From: Saturnia japonica
Lineage: Eukaryota; Arthropoda; Insecta; Lepidoptera; Saturniidae
Length of the DNA: 64,000 bases
Assembly (NCBI GenBank): GCA_033032175.1
Contig: CM065312.1
Span: 8,866,001 to 8,930,000, forward strand
Direction of reading: 5' to 3'
Of this stretch, positions 1 through 11,429 are shown in pieces. The first letter of the stretch is position 1, and every line of letters begins with the position of its first letter. Made by a program: the position numbers and the translations under genes. The notes beneath the pieces are model-generated. The model had not been told where the DNA came from. It did no database searches and saw nothing but the letters and a program-made list of their open reading frames with translations.

Positions 1-30
1 ACTTACATTATTTGTCCCTATATTATATAA

Positions 31-964
31 CTAGCTATGCCTGCGACCTCTTCCACGTGGTATATTTCGTGAATGAAAATCTGTAACTTAATAAAAACCT
101 CACCTCACCTCAATCTCACCCCACGGTATTTGACCCGTATAAGCTTTGATAATACCCAACTTAAATCTTTTTAAATGTTAAACGATATCAGAGTTTGACA
201 ATCATACCGTTATTATCTAAAAAACTGACTGTTCAGTTATGTAATCCTTTACAAAAGGCTAACTTACCTTATTTCCCCCTTGAATAATAACACTTTATTA
301 CTGTAAGTCTGTTTAGTGTAATTAAAAAAAATTATAAGTGAACAAAAATACCAAACAACGATATGTAGGTATCATAGAAACCTAGATAGAACAGATATAC
401 TTATTTATTTAAAAATTTAAAAACAATGTTAACATCTATCTAAAAATATTTAAAAAATGTTAATATACGTGCTTACAGAAAATATACTTAAGTGTGACAA
501 TAAATATCAAATCAATTTCGTGATCATTTTAACCAAGCCGTACACCGCCATGAATACAGTCGGATTGTTATGAAAATTATGTGTAGATAAATAATTTGGT
601 ATATTTTTACATTATTTCAGTAAATTTTTTAAATATATTACAGAGTTTCATATACATACATACACTTTTTGTATGTACATAACCTAAACGCAATTTATAG
701 ACCATACACACATGTGTACATACGTGTAAAAATGCATCCTAAATTTACCTTCAGACTATAAGCTACAATCGTATTAAATTTCATTAAATTGTGTCCAGTA
801 GTTTTTTCGTGATTGGCGTTCAAACATACCGACAGACAGACAAATATTTCATAAACTATCGAAATGTGTCCCGTCCATGATTCTAAGCCCCCGTATTATT
901 TTTTCTCAAATATCTTTAATGTACAGATTTAGACTCTTTACTCATCAATTTTATGTAGTATAGA
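31..964 (-). mobile_element. Non-autonomous Helitron-like element, family 1, copy A
   Basis: On the minus strand it begins with TC (complement of GA at 963-964) next to a T on the plus strand and ends in CTAG (plus-strand CTAG at 31-34, preceded by A), the A^T insertion pattern of Helitrons. Two further copies lie at 38720-39604 and 42621-46404, aligned along their whole length in the same orientation. No Rep/helicase coding is present, so it would need another element to move. The terminal hairpin is weak in this copy. Confidence 0.7.
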
Positions 965-1539
965 TTATGAACACGTTCCATACATTGATAGAGCTTTTCC
1001 TACACTATCTTAAAGGTTGAACAGTGATTAATCACTGCGCCCCATTTCGGTTGGCCACACATCACTCTCGGTCATTTGAAAAGAAAAAGATGTACCTAGC
1101 CGTATTCACTATTCCACGGTAGAGATAGCGCTATGTGTATCAAAATAATATGTCAAATAATACGTATCCACCACCGCGCCGCGCCGGTATAATCTTGAAA
1201 GGTTGTGTTGTATCATATTAGGCGGAAACGTATTAGTGACGCTCGACCGATTTACTTATAACATCCTTACCCTTAAAGGTACACTAGTGTGTGGCCTACA
1301 TTATCACTCGTATTACATTTATTTGAGTATCCACCGCACCGCACTGCCTACGTACCCATATAACCTATCGTTTTTCTCATTCTCCTACGGGCCAGATTGC
1401 TTGACTTTTATAGTTTACTGCTGCACTTCTCAAAGTCATGGCGTGAACTTATATAGCTTTTAACCTTTCTCAATAAATAGGCCATAAAAGTCAAAATCAT
1501 TATTCAAATTTGAGTGATAGTTTAAATAACTAACGTTTA
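965..1539. other. Unassigned intergenic stretch
   Basis: There is no recognisable gene or repeat. The reading frame at 1203-1463 has no family resemblance and lies in low-complexity AT-rich DNA. Confidence 0.5.
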
Positions 1540-1697
1540 AATTAACGTACTAAATAATTGTAGACATTAAAAATACCCACAAAAAAGTCAGGAAGAGTAT
1601 ACGTCTATCTTCTAAGGAACACACACCCACAATAAGCATTATTGTCTTTAAAATAGCATTCTGTAGTCCACATGAGCGAAGCAGCGGGCACAGCTAG
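1540..1697 (+). mobile_element. Truncated 3' end of Helitron-like family 3
   Basis: The last ~155 bp match 2875-3050, ending in the G+C-rich tail GCGGGCACAGCTAG followed by T. The 5' part is absent, and this copy lacks about 30 bp (the block cgggagcggggg...) that the downstream copy has. Confidence 0.65.
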
Positions 1698-1960
1698 TTT
1701 ATTAACACGAAAGAAAATTTAATAACTTTTTTATTTACGTTATTTAGTAAGCATACGGATATAATAAATATTCGCAACAATCTTATAATTCAGGCTCACA
1801 TTCTTTATGTATAGAGAATAGATACGCTTAATATCGGTATTAAATTGAACTTTGAAGTAAGTGGCGAATAGCAAATATTGAATCGGTGACTATTATTTGA
1901 CTATTACGGGAACCTAATATGAGTTAACTAAATATATTAGAGCTGTAACGAATATATTCA
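1540..1960 (+). repeat. Direct repeat, left copy (Helitron 3' end plus ~260 bp flank)
   Basis: The sequence continues to match its partner at 2875-3330 beyond the CTAG end of the Helitron, through the AT-rich flank (shared words include cgaaagaaaatttaat, agcatacggat and gagttaacta). The two copies lie about 1.3 kb apart. Confidence 0.65.
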
Positions 1961-2529
1961 TAATAGGTACAGGGATTATAATACGCGCCACGGACTAATA
2001 TAATATGATAAACGAATACAGAATAATAGGTTACCAAATATTAGTCAAATAATAAGCACGCGATTCACGATCCACGCGGCGAGTCAAGACATCATTATAC
2101 ACGTCAGGCTTCGTATGAAAACTGCATGGGTTGGTAGCACAGTAAGCTGGCAATGAGAACAGAATACTATATTAGGCACCGTTTTAATGAATATCAGTGT
2201 ATTAGCTAATACGGATATTAGTTAGATACACAGATTACTTTGTAATTTTTGTATTAGGTATCTGTTGGTATTTCGTATTATATTAGCGATTTCTTCAGTT
2301 CCTTGTAACTAGCTGCGATTGCATACATGTTATCGTAACTATATATTTTGGAGAATTTGAAATGTAAATATTTATTATTTTATGTTTAGAATCAACTAAA
2401 AAATCAATCGATTGACGTTTTTAATGGGCATATATAAAAATCTATAATTGTAGTACATGACATAGTGATATTTTTGAACATAATATATTTTAATATAACA
2501 AAGATTTTGACGTTAACGACAGTCCGTAA
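1961..2529. other. AT-rich unassigned stretch rich in TATTAG/CTAATA
   Basis: No gene is visible. The hexamers CTAATA and TATTAG recur many times (for example near 2155, 2200 and 2270), giving the region a degenerate satellite-like look with no fixed period. Confidence 0.4.
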
Positions 2530-3050
2530 TCTATAATTAATAAAATTGAAGTGTCTGTTTGTAATGTCAAAATAACAGTTTTTTTTACTAAATGCATATG
2601 AAAGTATATACGATACCTATAATAAAAACCCATTTTTAAAATTCTTGTCTGTCTGTTTGTTCCGGTTAATCTCCGAAACAGTTGGACCGATTTCGACAGG
2701 ACTTTCACTGGTTGACAGCTGATTTTATAGGAAGTAACTTAGGTTACCTTTATTTTTGAAAAATAATTAGGGTTCCGCATTAATAAAAAAAACTGGTCAA
2801 TGGTCATGGCGAATCAATATGCGCGCTTAAAATGACTTACGCCGAGTAAACTATAGAGATACAGCAAATTAACTTACCAAATAATTGTAGACAATAAAAA
2901 TACCTACGAAAAAGTCAGGGAGAGTATACGTCTATCTTCTAAGGAACACCCACAATAAGCATTATTGTCTTTAAAATAGCCGGGAGCGGGGGAGCAAGAT
3001 TCGCGTGGGCATTCTGTAGTACACGTGAGCGAAGCCGCGGGCACAGCTAG
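2530..3050 (+). mobile_element. Non-autonomous Helitron-like element, family 3
   Basis: It starts TCTATAATTAATAAAATTG after an A at 2529 and ends CTAG at 3047-3050 before a T, with a G+C-rich 3' tail (gaagccgcgggcacag). The 5' portion carries the gtctgtctgtttgttcc word seen in several short lepidopteran Helitron-like repeats. It has no coding sequence. Confidence 0.7.
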
Positions 3051-3330
3051 TATATTAATACGAAAGAAAATTTAATCACTTTTTCATTTATGTTATATAA
3101 TAAGCATACGGATTATAATAATAAATTATTCACTACAATCTTTTATTTCATACTCATATTCTATAAGTATAGAGAATACTAAGAATAGATTCGCTTAATA
3201 TCAGTATTAGATTCAAGCAGATAGCGAATATTGAATCAGTGACTGATACCAAATAATAGGTACGGGAACCTAATAATAGTTAATACGAGTTAACTAATAT
3301 GTTCCATATTAGTAATATTAATCAGCCTAA
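2875..3330 (+). repeat. Direct repeat, right copy
   Basis: This is the partner of 1540-1960. It spans the 3' end of the Helitron-like element and about 280 bp of downstream DNA. Confidence 0.65.
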
Positions 3331-3655
3331 TATAACACCTCTACATATAATGAGGGAACCTAAACGTGGAACAAGTTCTACGAGTGGGTCCAATCTAAAA
3401 TTCAAGCACATGTTAATCAACACGCACCTGTGAGTCTGTTTCTTTACGGATTGCTGAGTAGATTGTAAGAAAGAGGTCTGATCAAATATAGTAATCAAAA
3501 CAAAAGCTAGTTTGAAAACCGTTTAGCGCCATCTTGTAACACGTTTACAAACATCACAGTTGCCAGGTCGTATAACTTAATAGTAAAATTGTATAATTTC
3601 ATCTTTTCACCCATACAGTTTGTACAAATTATATTAGATCGCCTTGTAGCTATAA
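3331..3655. other. Unassigned stretch
   Basis: There is no recognisable gene or repeat. Overlapping frames on both strands around 3507-3852 mostly fall in the Helitron-like element that begins at 3656. Confidence 0.4.
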
Positions 3656-4158
3656 TCTGTATAAATAAATCTGTAGTTCTGTTTAATTTCTTGTCTGTCT
3701 GTCCGTATGTCGGGATTGAATTCAAATATAGCTTACCGATTTTTATGAAATTTTCTATACAGAATGATTATGTCATCGTTCAATTGATAGAAATAACTTT
3801 TAGAAATCATAAAAATAAAGAATTTCCAAAAAAAAATTTTGTTAATTCTTGACCGATTTTGATGAAATTTTGTACAAGGGAAGTAATTCCATGATGATGG
3901 GCTATGAGAATCTTCAATAACACATTTAGGAATCTTAAAAAATATATATATCTAATTATTTTAAATTATATTAATAAATTCTTAATTTTTTTTAAACAAT
4001 ATTTTCATAAATGTTTTGGTAATTTTCAAGCAAATATGTTACAAATTATAAACTGGCTCAATTGATAGACTATATGAATTGTTAATAATATGAGTAAAAA
4101 TAAAATTACAGTATGAAAATAATTACTGCGTATGAATAAACATTTATAGAGCCACTAG
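3656..4158 (+). mobile_element. Helitron-like element, family 2, short copy
   Basis: It opens TCTGTATAAATAAATCTGTAG and ends CTAG at 4155-4158 before T. It aligns with 12562-13370, including the repeated phrases on gaccgattttgatgaaatttt and tacacgggaagtat. The G+C hairpin before CTAG, strong in the 13341-13370 copy, is replaced here by an AT-rich run. Confidence 0.65.
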
Positions 4159-4860
4159 TTCAGTACCAATTACGGATGGTAAATACCAGGGGTACCCTCT
4201 TTATAAGTGAAAAAGTGTCCGTCGAAAAGTGTCAAATTAGGGGCGTCACGGTAGCAAATTATGGGTAAAATTTAAAGATAGTACCCCAAAAGTTTTATTT
4301 TTATTTTCGCATATTTGGGCAACTTTTCACTCCACAAACTTTTCTCACTATTACTCAATCACTATAAGTTTTAGAACAGTAAAAACTAAAAAATCACGAA
4401 AAAGTATCATTCTCTCTTGCTACACTAACGCCATTTTGGTGGTTTTTTGAATTCTAATTTGCTGCTTACTTTTCCAATCTGTCCCCCCATATAAGATGGT
4501 TCTCTTTACATCTACCACCCATAATTTAAATGTAAAATAGTACCATCGTACCGTTCGCCGTTGGCAGAGAGTTTATCCTCACACCTTCATCTGGTCTGAA
4601 GGGTGTTGGCCAACACGTACTTACACAGAGGAGTTCCAAATCACTCCTCAGGACTATAAATTACGTCACGCAAAATTTTACATATTTAGACCAATTGTCA
4701 TGTTGTGTCACATTTTCTATGACTCCCCTTACACATGATAAATACCCTATAAATTCATGCTGCTATCTATGTTAGCATAACGTACATAACTTTAGGCCAT
4801 TGTGGTTTTGTAAAAACAAATTGTTAGATTAAGAATATATTAATAAGTCAATTTATCGAA
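4159..4860. other. Unassigned repeat-like stretch with a 3-bp-TSD element fragment
   Basis: Positions 4648-4737 resemble the terminal region of the 15922-17699 element: the word ataaattacgtcac is followed by a phrase ending in gtgtcacattttctatgactcccc. The preceding 490 bp has no long frame and no recognised family; word content such as attatgggtaaaattta suggests an old mobile element. Confidence 0.4.
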
Positions 4861-4984
4861 AAAGGCAGAAAGGCAACTCTGGTGACTCTGACTACACTGT
4901 ACCTGATGGTGACCACAGTGTAATTCAATAACATCGGCGACTACAGTGGGATCTACTATCCATCATCAGTCACCGTTGTCAAGG

Positions 4985-5330
4985 CGGCCTAAAAGATAGA
5001 AGAATAGTCACACGGATTGAAAAAGGGATGCTTAGATGGTTTAGGCACGTTGAGAGGATGAATGAAAGAAGAATGACCAGATAGATTTATAAGACGAGCG
5101 TGAATAGAAACGTTGGAAGAAGAAGGCCTAGACGAACGTACTTACCACGATTAAATCTGAGACGTTCTGAAGAAAGGTCAAGTCAAGAGTGGTTTAAACC
5201 GACGAGCCTGCGTGAAAAAATGTTGAAGAAACGAAAGGTATATGCCAGGATCGTAGCAAGTGGAAGGACGTGGTCTCTGCCTACACCGTTGGGAGAGAGG
5301 CGTGAAGTATGTATGAATGATTGATGCTGC
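4985..5330 (+). pseudogene. 3' remnant of a non-LTR retrotransposon (RTE-like reverse transcriptase C-terminus)
   Basis: Conceptual translation gives the C-terminal pattern of insect LINE polymerases: MLRWFRHVERMNERRM, then a basic RRRPRRTYL block. In intact LINEs these follow the reverse transcriptase catalytic core; the core itself is missing here. A stop (tag at about 5082) and at least one frameshift before 5180 break the frame. The unit ends near gaagtatgtatgaatga, a usual kind of LINE tail. It is a 5'-truncated dead copy, as expected from incomplete reverse transcription. The clade (RTE or a relative) is inferred from the C-terminal pattern only. Confidence 0.65.
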
Positions 5331-5384
5331 AGCATAATATGAAATACACATGATATTTAACTCCTCTAACTAATGGTCTCAATG

Positions 5385-5640
5385 AATAAGATACTTTTGT
5401 CGAGGCATTTGGAGTTAAAACTTCTTTAAGCACTTTGTGCCATTTTTGGATGGGGTAAAACCACAGGGTTAAAACTTATGAGTTCGCATCACCTCGCGTC
5501 ACCAACACTGACATGTAACATTATATCTGTAGCTGTTGTGTGTCTATTGTATTCAATACGTGTTCAATTGATTGTTAAATTATACATTAGCTATTTACTT
5601 GGAAGTTTCAAAGTTAATTGTCTTGCAAACGAGCAATGAA
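5385..5640 (+). repeat. Diverged MITE-like repeat, related to 21135-21455
   Basis: It shares ordered words with the 21 kb copy: aaaacttctttaa/aaaacttctttag, then ttcgcatcacctcgcgtcacc against ttcgcgtcacc, then gacatgtaac against gacatgctaatgtgac. The ends are not clear. Confidence 0.45.
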
Positions 5641-6134
5641 CGATGAAAATTAAAAGACTCATAAATTAGTTCTTGAGCGATCGAGATCGGGACAGACAGC
5701 CAAATTATTACTCGGAGTGCCGATAGATGTCAATAATTTAAATATAATACTAAAAAGGAAACAAAAAACTCGACTGCAACAAAAACACTTGGGGAAAAAG
5801 AAATTCTATTTTTGCTTTTTATTTGACTCTCAAACATCTAACATGATCCCACTATTAAGACGAATCTAACGACATCTCGTATACTAAAATTCATCAAACC
5901 GTTAACTATACGCTCGAAATACATAACCCTCCTTTTTAGCAGTCGGGTAGAAAGGCAACGTCTCTCTGTTTGTCTGTATAATGTGCTTTCGAAACACTCC
6001 GATTTGAACAATATAATTAAGTGGACAATTGTTTAGAATAAAAATACCCTTAAAAACTGACAGCACTATAAATCTAAGTCTTGAATTCAAATGGTAATTA
6101 CTGGTTTTCACAAAAAAAAAAGAAAATGTGTTAA

Positions 6135-6172
<38 letters not shown>

Positions 6173-6989
6173 CATAAAAATATTAATAATTAACTATTTA
6201 AATCATTTCTACATCATAATCTTTAAACATATTATTAGTTCTTTGCGGCATCCATTTGATGTCATTGTTTAACAAAGAAATAGGTACTTTATCAAAAACG
6301 CTGAAATAGATTCCACTTTCCCCAGATGATATTGAATTTACGCATTCGTGAATATTTTTATGGGATTATAAAAATGTCTCCACAAAATATATCAACCTAC
6401 GATAACTTACTTATTACTTGTAAGATATCAAATGTAAATAAATTACAGAAGGTTCGATTAAAACTTCTACACCGTTACAGTTCCTAACTCATAACGATAT
6501 ATTGCTCAAGTTATGCATAAGATAACAATCTATTTCGATTGCGTTTAAATTTCCTCATAAACTTTAATACGAAGACCTAAATCATTTACATGCAGTCTGA
6601 AATAGTTTGTAGAAATTTCACGACTAGAGTAATACTTATTTTCTACCATTTTGTTTCTGTTATTTTATATTAATTAATTGTTCGTTCTAGAATTAATAAA
6701 TTAACTAGAAAAACGAAAATGTATATCCAAACACTGCATTATAAAATGTTATTTAGTAATTTCAAATTACTCAAAAAATTTAAATCTCAAAACACTTTGA
6801 TATAGTCATCATGTATAGAAACAGAAACAAAGGACTCGAGTCTATTTTAAAATGGAATAGAATAGAAAATACTTTATTGTTTCAAACATACACTGTACAA
6901 TTTAAAAAAAAAGTAGAAAATTAATATTAGGTTTATGGATTCGAGTCTATTGCCCTGCTTATCGTACGGTGCCCAAACCAAAAATAGCT
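5641..6989. other. Unassigned AT-rich stretch with a GT microsatellite
   Basis: Apart from the GT run at 6137-6171 I see no gene, RNA or recognisable repeat. Confidence 0.4.
6137..6171 (+). repeat. (GT)n microsatellite
   Basis: An uninterrupted GT run of about 17 units follows an A tract. Confidence 0.95.
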
Positions 6990-7456
6990 TGTCAAAAATA
7001 CGTACCTGCTAACAGGCCATGGAAAGGAGCATCCTGAGCATCAAGACCATCGACAAAATCAATAGTAAAAAAATCGGACACAAAACCAAAGACGCATTAC
7101 AACACGCACAGCGTTTGAAGTGGAAATGGGCAGGACACATCGCCCGTTCTTCTGATGAAGGATGGTCTAATCGAGAAAAATGACAAAATGGACAGGTGCG
7201 GGAGGCAAAAGACAAAGGGGCAGACATTAAGCTCGCTGGATAGACGATATACTTCACTTGGCAGGAAGAGACTGGATGAAAACAGCTAACGACAGGATAA
7301 AATGGGGGCAACTGGAGGAGGCCTATAACCGAAAGGGGCCATGATATATACTCGTGTATCGATCTAAAATACCTACTTGCTAAACATAGTTTTTCTTACA
7401 CGTATCCTTCTTTTTAATGTCATGGAAATAAAAAAAGCTTATTATTATTATTATAG
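6990..7456 (+). pseudogene. 3' end of an RTE-type LINE with (TTA)n tail
   Basis: The translation begins AMERSILSIKTIDKINSKK and continues with LKWKWAGHIARSSDEGW, the C-terminal signature of RTE-type LINE polymerases in Lepidoptera, where the residues AMER and W.WAGH(I/V).R are typical. The reverse transcriptase core is absent because the copy is 5'-truncated, and several in-frame stops follow (at about 7182 and 7240). The coding part ends with a phrase that reads W..LEEAY, the usual end of the protein. A short 3' UTR ends in gaaataaaaaaagc and a (TTA)n run from 7439. The opposite-strand frame at 7009-7311 is a shadow of this sequence. Confidence 0.8.
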
Positions 7457-8092
7457 GTAACATATACTTTTATATGCGTTATGTGAATAGTTGTTATTTT
7501 GGCATTACAAACAAACACTTCAGCTTTGTTTATTTGTATAGATATATTCTGCTATGGATCGGAAATCGCCTACTGTAAAGAGAATTACATCGGCGTGAGA
7601 ATTAGTAACGTTTTATATCTTATTTGCCCTACCTATAACACTACAACCCACAAGAGCGTTCACGCTCCATAACCGACAACAACGCTGAACTTCCCTCCCA
7701 CATTTATTGTTTGTTACTTCAGTTTGTTTTCTAACAGTCCATATAAATTAGTGTATTAGTATTCCTCAATAACATTGATAATGTGGTTTTTTAACCTAAC
7801 CTCAAACGTCTCATTTTTGTAAGTACTTGTTGTATCCGTACTCTTAAAAACAATTCGCTTTGTAAGTTATTTTTGCAATATCATAAACCTCTCGAAAATC
7901 ATATCTTCTTATCTCGAAAATAAAATATTTTCATTTGCAATAACACGGAAGACTTTAGTAAAGATGTCTTTGATTTTTCCCCAACGGACATCTGAATGGA
8001 AAATGAACCCAAGAGAATTAGAATTATATATATAATAACCAGAAACAAGAAAAATAAGTTCTTATAAGTTGTTTAATTTCTTATTATTTGAA
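7457..8092. other. Unassigned stretch
   Basis: No gene, RNA or clear repeat is visible. Confidence 0.4.
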
Positions 8093-8362
8093 AAGGCCTC
8101 ATTAGCCTTAGTGGTCCTAACTGCGACTGCTACGCTCGAGATCCTGAGTTCGATTCTCAGGTCGAGCAAAATGGTATTTAGTTTTTTAAATAAATTCCCA
8201 GTAGCATCTCGGAGTTTGGCTTTGTGCCCGATTATTGGCAATAGGTTCGCCCACTACATTACATGGGACCTAAAAACATACCCGGTGAACTGTGGGTGTT
8301 CATCAGTACACCTCTGCCTAACCCTTCGAGGATACAGGCGTATCCAGTATGTTATGTTTATG
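8093..8362 (+). mobile_element. tRNA-derived SINE, type 1
   Basis: The head resembles a tRNA: an A-box-like TAGCCTTAGTGGT near 8104 and a B-box GAGTTCGATTC near 8147. The body carries cggagtttggctttgtgcccg and a run ending in cctaacccttcgaggata. Other copies are at 51712-51976 (plus) and at 27319-27560 and 28171-28335 (minus). The tRNA-like part lacks a normal acceptor stem, so this is a SINE and not a tRNA gene. Confidence 0.85.
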
Positions 8363-8892
8363 ATATTCCTATTATATATTATTTAAATACGGCAAAATGA
8401 ATATTTTGACAATTATATATATTCAATACAAATATTTATAATTAATTAAAGTAAAAATAGAACAACATTAATAAAAAAACTATTACAATCAGTAGTAGCT
8501 GGTAGTAGGAAATTATTCAAAAGGCAATAATTTGAGATCATCGTAGAGTAATCAATACTGTAAAATAATTACACTCAAGTTTCTGCGTAATATTTCGTAA
8601 TATTATTATTAAAAAATATTGAACAATGACGACAAGATTAATTCTTAACTTCGTAGCTCCGTAGAATTTGTAGCGTACTTACGTAATCTCAGCGACTTGG
8701 GACCGTTACAATATTGAGTACTATAAAGTCGGATACACAGTATTACATTTTTCGCTTTGTTCGTCATTCAAAGCATTCGTATAAAAACTAAGAGTGGGTG
8801 ATATGAATCGTATATATATATTGAATCTATACATCTCTACAATATCACTAAATCTTATATCGGCCTGTACTGAAAATATATATCTCGCCTAA
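8363..8892. other. Unassigned AT-rich stretch
   Basis: No gene or recognised repeat is visible. Confidence 0.4.
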
Positions 8893-9049
8893 TCCATACT
8901 AATACACACATCAAAAAAGTCTAAGCAACATGCGTGATACTACAAATTTTTCCATTTATATTAATTAATTTCTAAATATTTACTCAAACAAAGTGCGTAG
9001 GTAAGTAAACTTTTTTGTTATTGATAACATACTGGATGGTTGTAAAAAA

Positions 9050-10240
9050 TGGGTGCGTGTACTTATGTACGCGCGTGAGAAGTTATACTTCTTTGGCATC
9101 ATTAAAAAATAGTTTTGAATTGCATGCAAATAATTAATTACAATAAAATAATAGAAGGATTGGAAAAGGATAATCAACAAAGTTCATTTTAAATTTGAAA
9201 TATTAAATAAATAAATATTTATTTTCTTTTCGAATTGTATTTTTAATTAAATGATGTCCACTTCCATAGTATCTTCCGGTAATGTCTGAATCAGAACTTA
9301 TATAATTAATATATATATATATATATAATTATTAAAAACCAAATTTAGAGAATAATAAATATATAAGACATAATTTGTACTAAATATTATAAGATTCTTA
9401 ATTTTAAATGTTTATTATAGATTATTTAATATTTTAAAAATAAATTTAATAATAAATTCAAAAATTTAATTTAAGGTTGGTCATTTTTTAAATAGTTTTA
9501 TTGATTTCTTAATTTAATGTTCACTTTTCATTTTTAACAAAAAACTTTCATTAAATGTATTTAGTTATATTTATAAATATTTATTATTTATTCAATTTAA
9601 TAGCAAATATTAAAAATTAATATTATAATTTGATGTTCAATTTTAATTTTTATCACAAACTTTTTATGAAATGTTTTATTAAATTTATTTCTTTATTTTG
9701 TAAATATTAAATAACCAATAATAAGTATTTAACATTAATAATTTAATAATATTTAGTGTTAATTATATTAAATAAAAGTATTTTAATTTATATCAATAAA
9801 TAATACATACGGATAGTTAACCTCAATTATATTGGAGCACTTGAAAAAGTATATAAGCACAATTTTTTTCACTAATATTCACAAATAGTAAGTAATATCA
9901 ATCAAAATATTCAATTTAAATCACTACTGAATATAATTTATTAGCACATATATAATTCGCACTTGTATGAAACTAAAACACGTGTTGGGAATGTATAAAC
10001 TAGAAACATGTTAATAAATATTATAAATATGAAAACAGTGATCAGAGGTGACGAGCGTACCAACATGCGCGACTAATATCGAGGTTCAATTTCTATTTTG
10101 TTGGTAGCTTTTTTTTCGAGACTTAATGAGCGGTTAAGCAGACAACTTCATACTGTTAATTTTGTGTCACAGATGCGCGCGCATCTTAAAATTTCACTCA
10201 CATCATTTTTTCATAACGCGCCTAAAGAAGTATAACTACA
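9050..10240. mobile_element. Unclassified ~1.2 kb AT-rich insertion inside Tc1 copy 1
   Basis: Copy 2 of the host element runs from actggatggttgt straight through an A tract to attatgttttgttttttc (43081-43120); copy 1 has about 1190 bp extra at that A tract. The ends carry an imperfect inverted repeat: agttatacttctttgg near 9082 and its complement within gcctaaagaagtataact near 10221. The interior is extremely AT-rich, holds a two-unit imperfect tandem repeat (about 9517-9710) and a gatgcgcgcgcatc palindrome near 10172. No transposase is visible. Exact borders cannot be placed because the junctions lie in A runs. Confidence 0.6.
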
Positions 10241-10406
10241 AAAAAAAATTTGTTTATGTTTTGTTTTTTCATAAAATTCAAATGACTGCGAATTTGTTTG
10301 AATTTAAGTGCGTTTTAATTGCTACGTTTACTCTTGACCTTATAATTTTACCAACCATTTAAATAAAGTTAGCGACAAAATTGAATTGTTAGATATTCTT
10401 TACGTC

Positions 10407-11429
10407 ATGAAGCGACGTCATTTGATGGCAGATGAAATGCAAAGAGCTGTAGGGATGTTGCAAGCGGAAAGTAATCAATCTCAGGTATCTCGACATTTTG
10501 GCATTCATAGAAGTGTTATTTGTCGTCTTTGGCAGCGCTACAATAATACAGGAGAACCCGCTGAACAGCATCCAGGCCGTAAAAGGAGTACAACCACTCG
10601 GCAAGACCGGTACATACAACTGACTGCAAGACGCCAGCCGATGTTAACCGCTCGAGAGATAAGTTTGAGGCTACAAATTTCAAGTGGTGTTAATGTAAGT
10701 CCTCAAACTGTGCGAAATCGACTGCATAAGTACGGCCTATGAGCTCGACGCCCAATCAGCTGCCCACCGATACGTCACGGGAATCGCGCTCGTCGATATG
10801 AATGGTGTAAAGAACGCATAACATGGACCCAGGAACAATGGGATAAAATTATGTTTTCCGATGAGTCGCGATTCGGGTTTAAGCCTGATACAAGAAGGGT
10901 GCGAGTGTATCGTCGGCCCGGAAATACTGAAAGGCTCAGGTGCGTTCAGGAAGTTCATCCATACAGCGGCTCAACAGTTATGTTATGGGCGGGTATTATG
11001 AAGAACAGGCGAACTGAGCTCGTTTTTGTAAATGGAAACATGAATGCTGAAAATTACATTGAGGATATTCTCAGAACTTATGTCTACCCATTTGCACAAA
11101 CCTTTGGCTCCGATTTTAGGTTAATGCATGACAATGCGCGTTCACATACAGCTCGGCGAACCAGTGAATACTTTGCAACGGAGAACATCCGGGTATTGCC
11201 CTGGCTTGCACAATCGCCAGATCTCAACCCCATCGAGCACGCATGGGGCATGCTCCAGAGACGTGTTTTGAAGGACTTGGACTGAGCGACAACAACCCAA
11301 CAGCTGAAGGATTTGCTACAATTCCATTGGGAGCGAATACCGCAAGATGACATAAACAGTCTCATTAATTCAATGAATAATCGTTGCCGACAAGTTCTGA
11401 ATAGCAGAGGAGCCCATACTTTGTATTAA
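10407..11429 (+). pseudogene. Tc1-family transposase pseudogene (DD34E)
   Basis: The frame is colinear with the intact gene at 43259-44281 from the ATG at 10407 to the TAA at 11427-11429, with no indels in the frame. Two stops break it: TGA at 10740-10742, where copy 2 has the arginine codon CGA (a C-to-T change at a CpG), and TGA at 11283-11285, where copy 2 has GGA. The helix-turn-helix region, the FSDESRF block with the first catalytic D, the HDNARSH block with the second D and the NPIEHAW block with the catalytic E can all still be read. Other substitutions include WLAQSPD for WPAQSPD. It cannot make full-length protein but could still be mobilised in trans through its terminal repeats. 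Confidence 0.93.

Noticed and set aside
7009..7311. Minus-strand 100-residue frame
   Set aside because: The plus strand reads as the RTE LINE C-terminus; the frame is its antisense shadow.
8093..8167. tRNA gene
   Set aside because: It has A- and B-box words but no proper acceptor stem, and it continues into a SINE body shared by three other copies; the same applies at 51712, 27560 and 37600.
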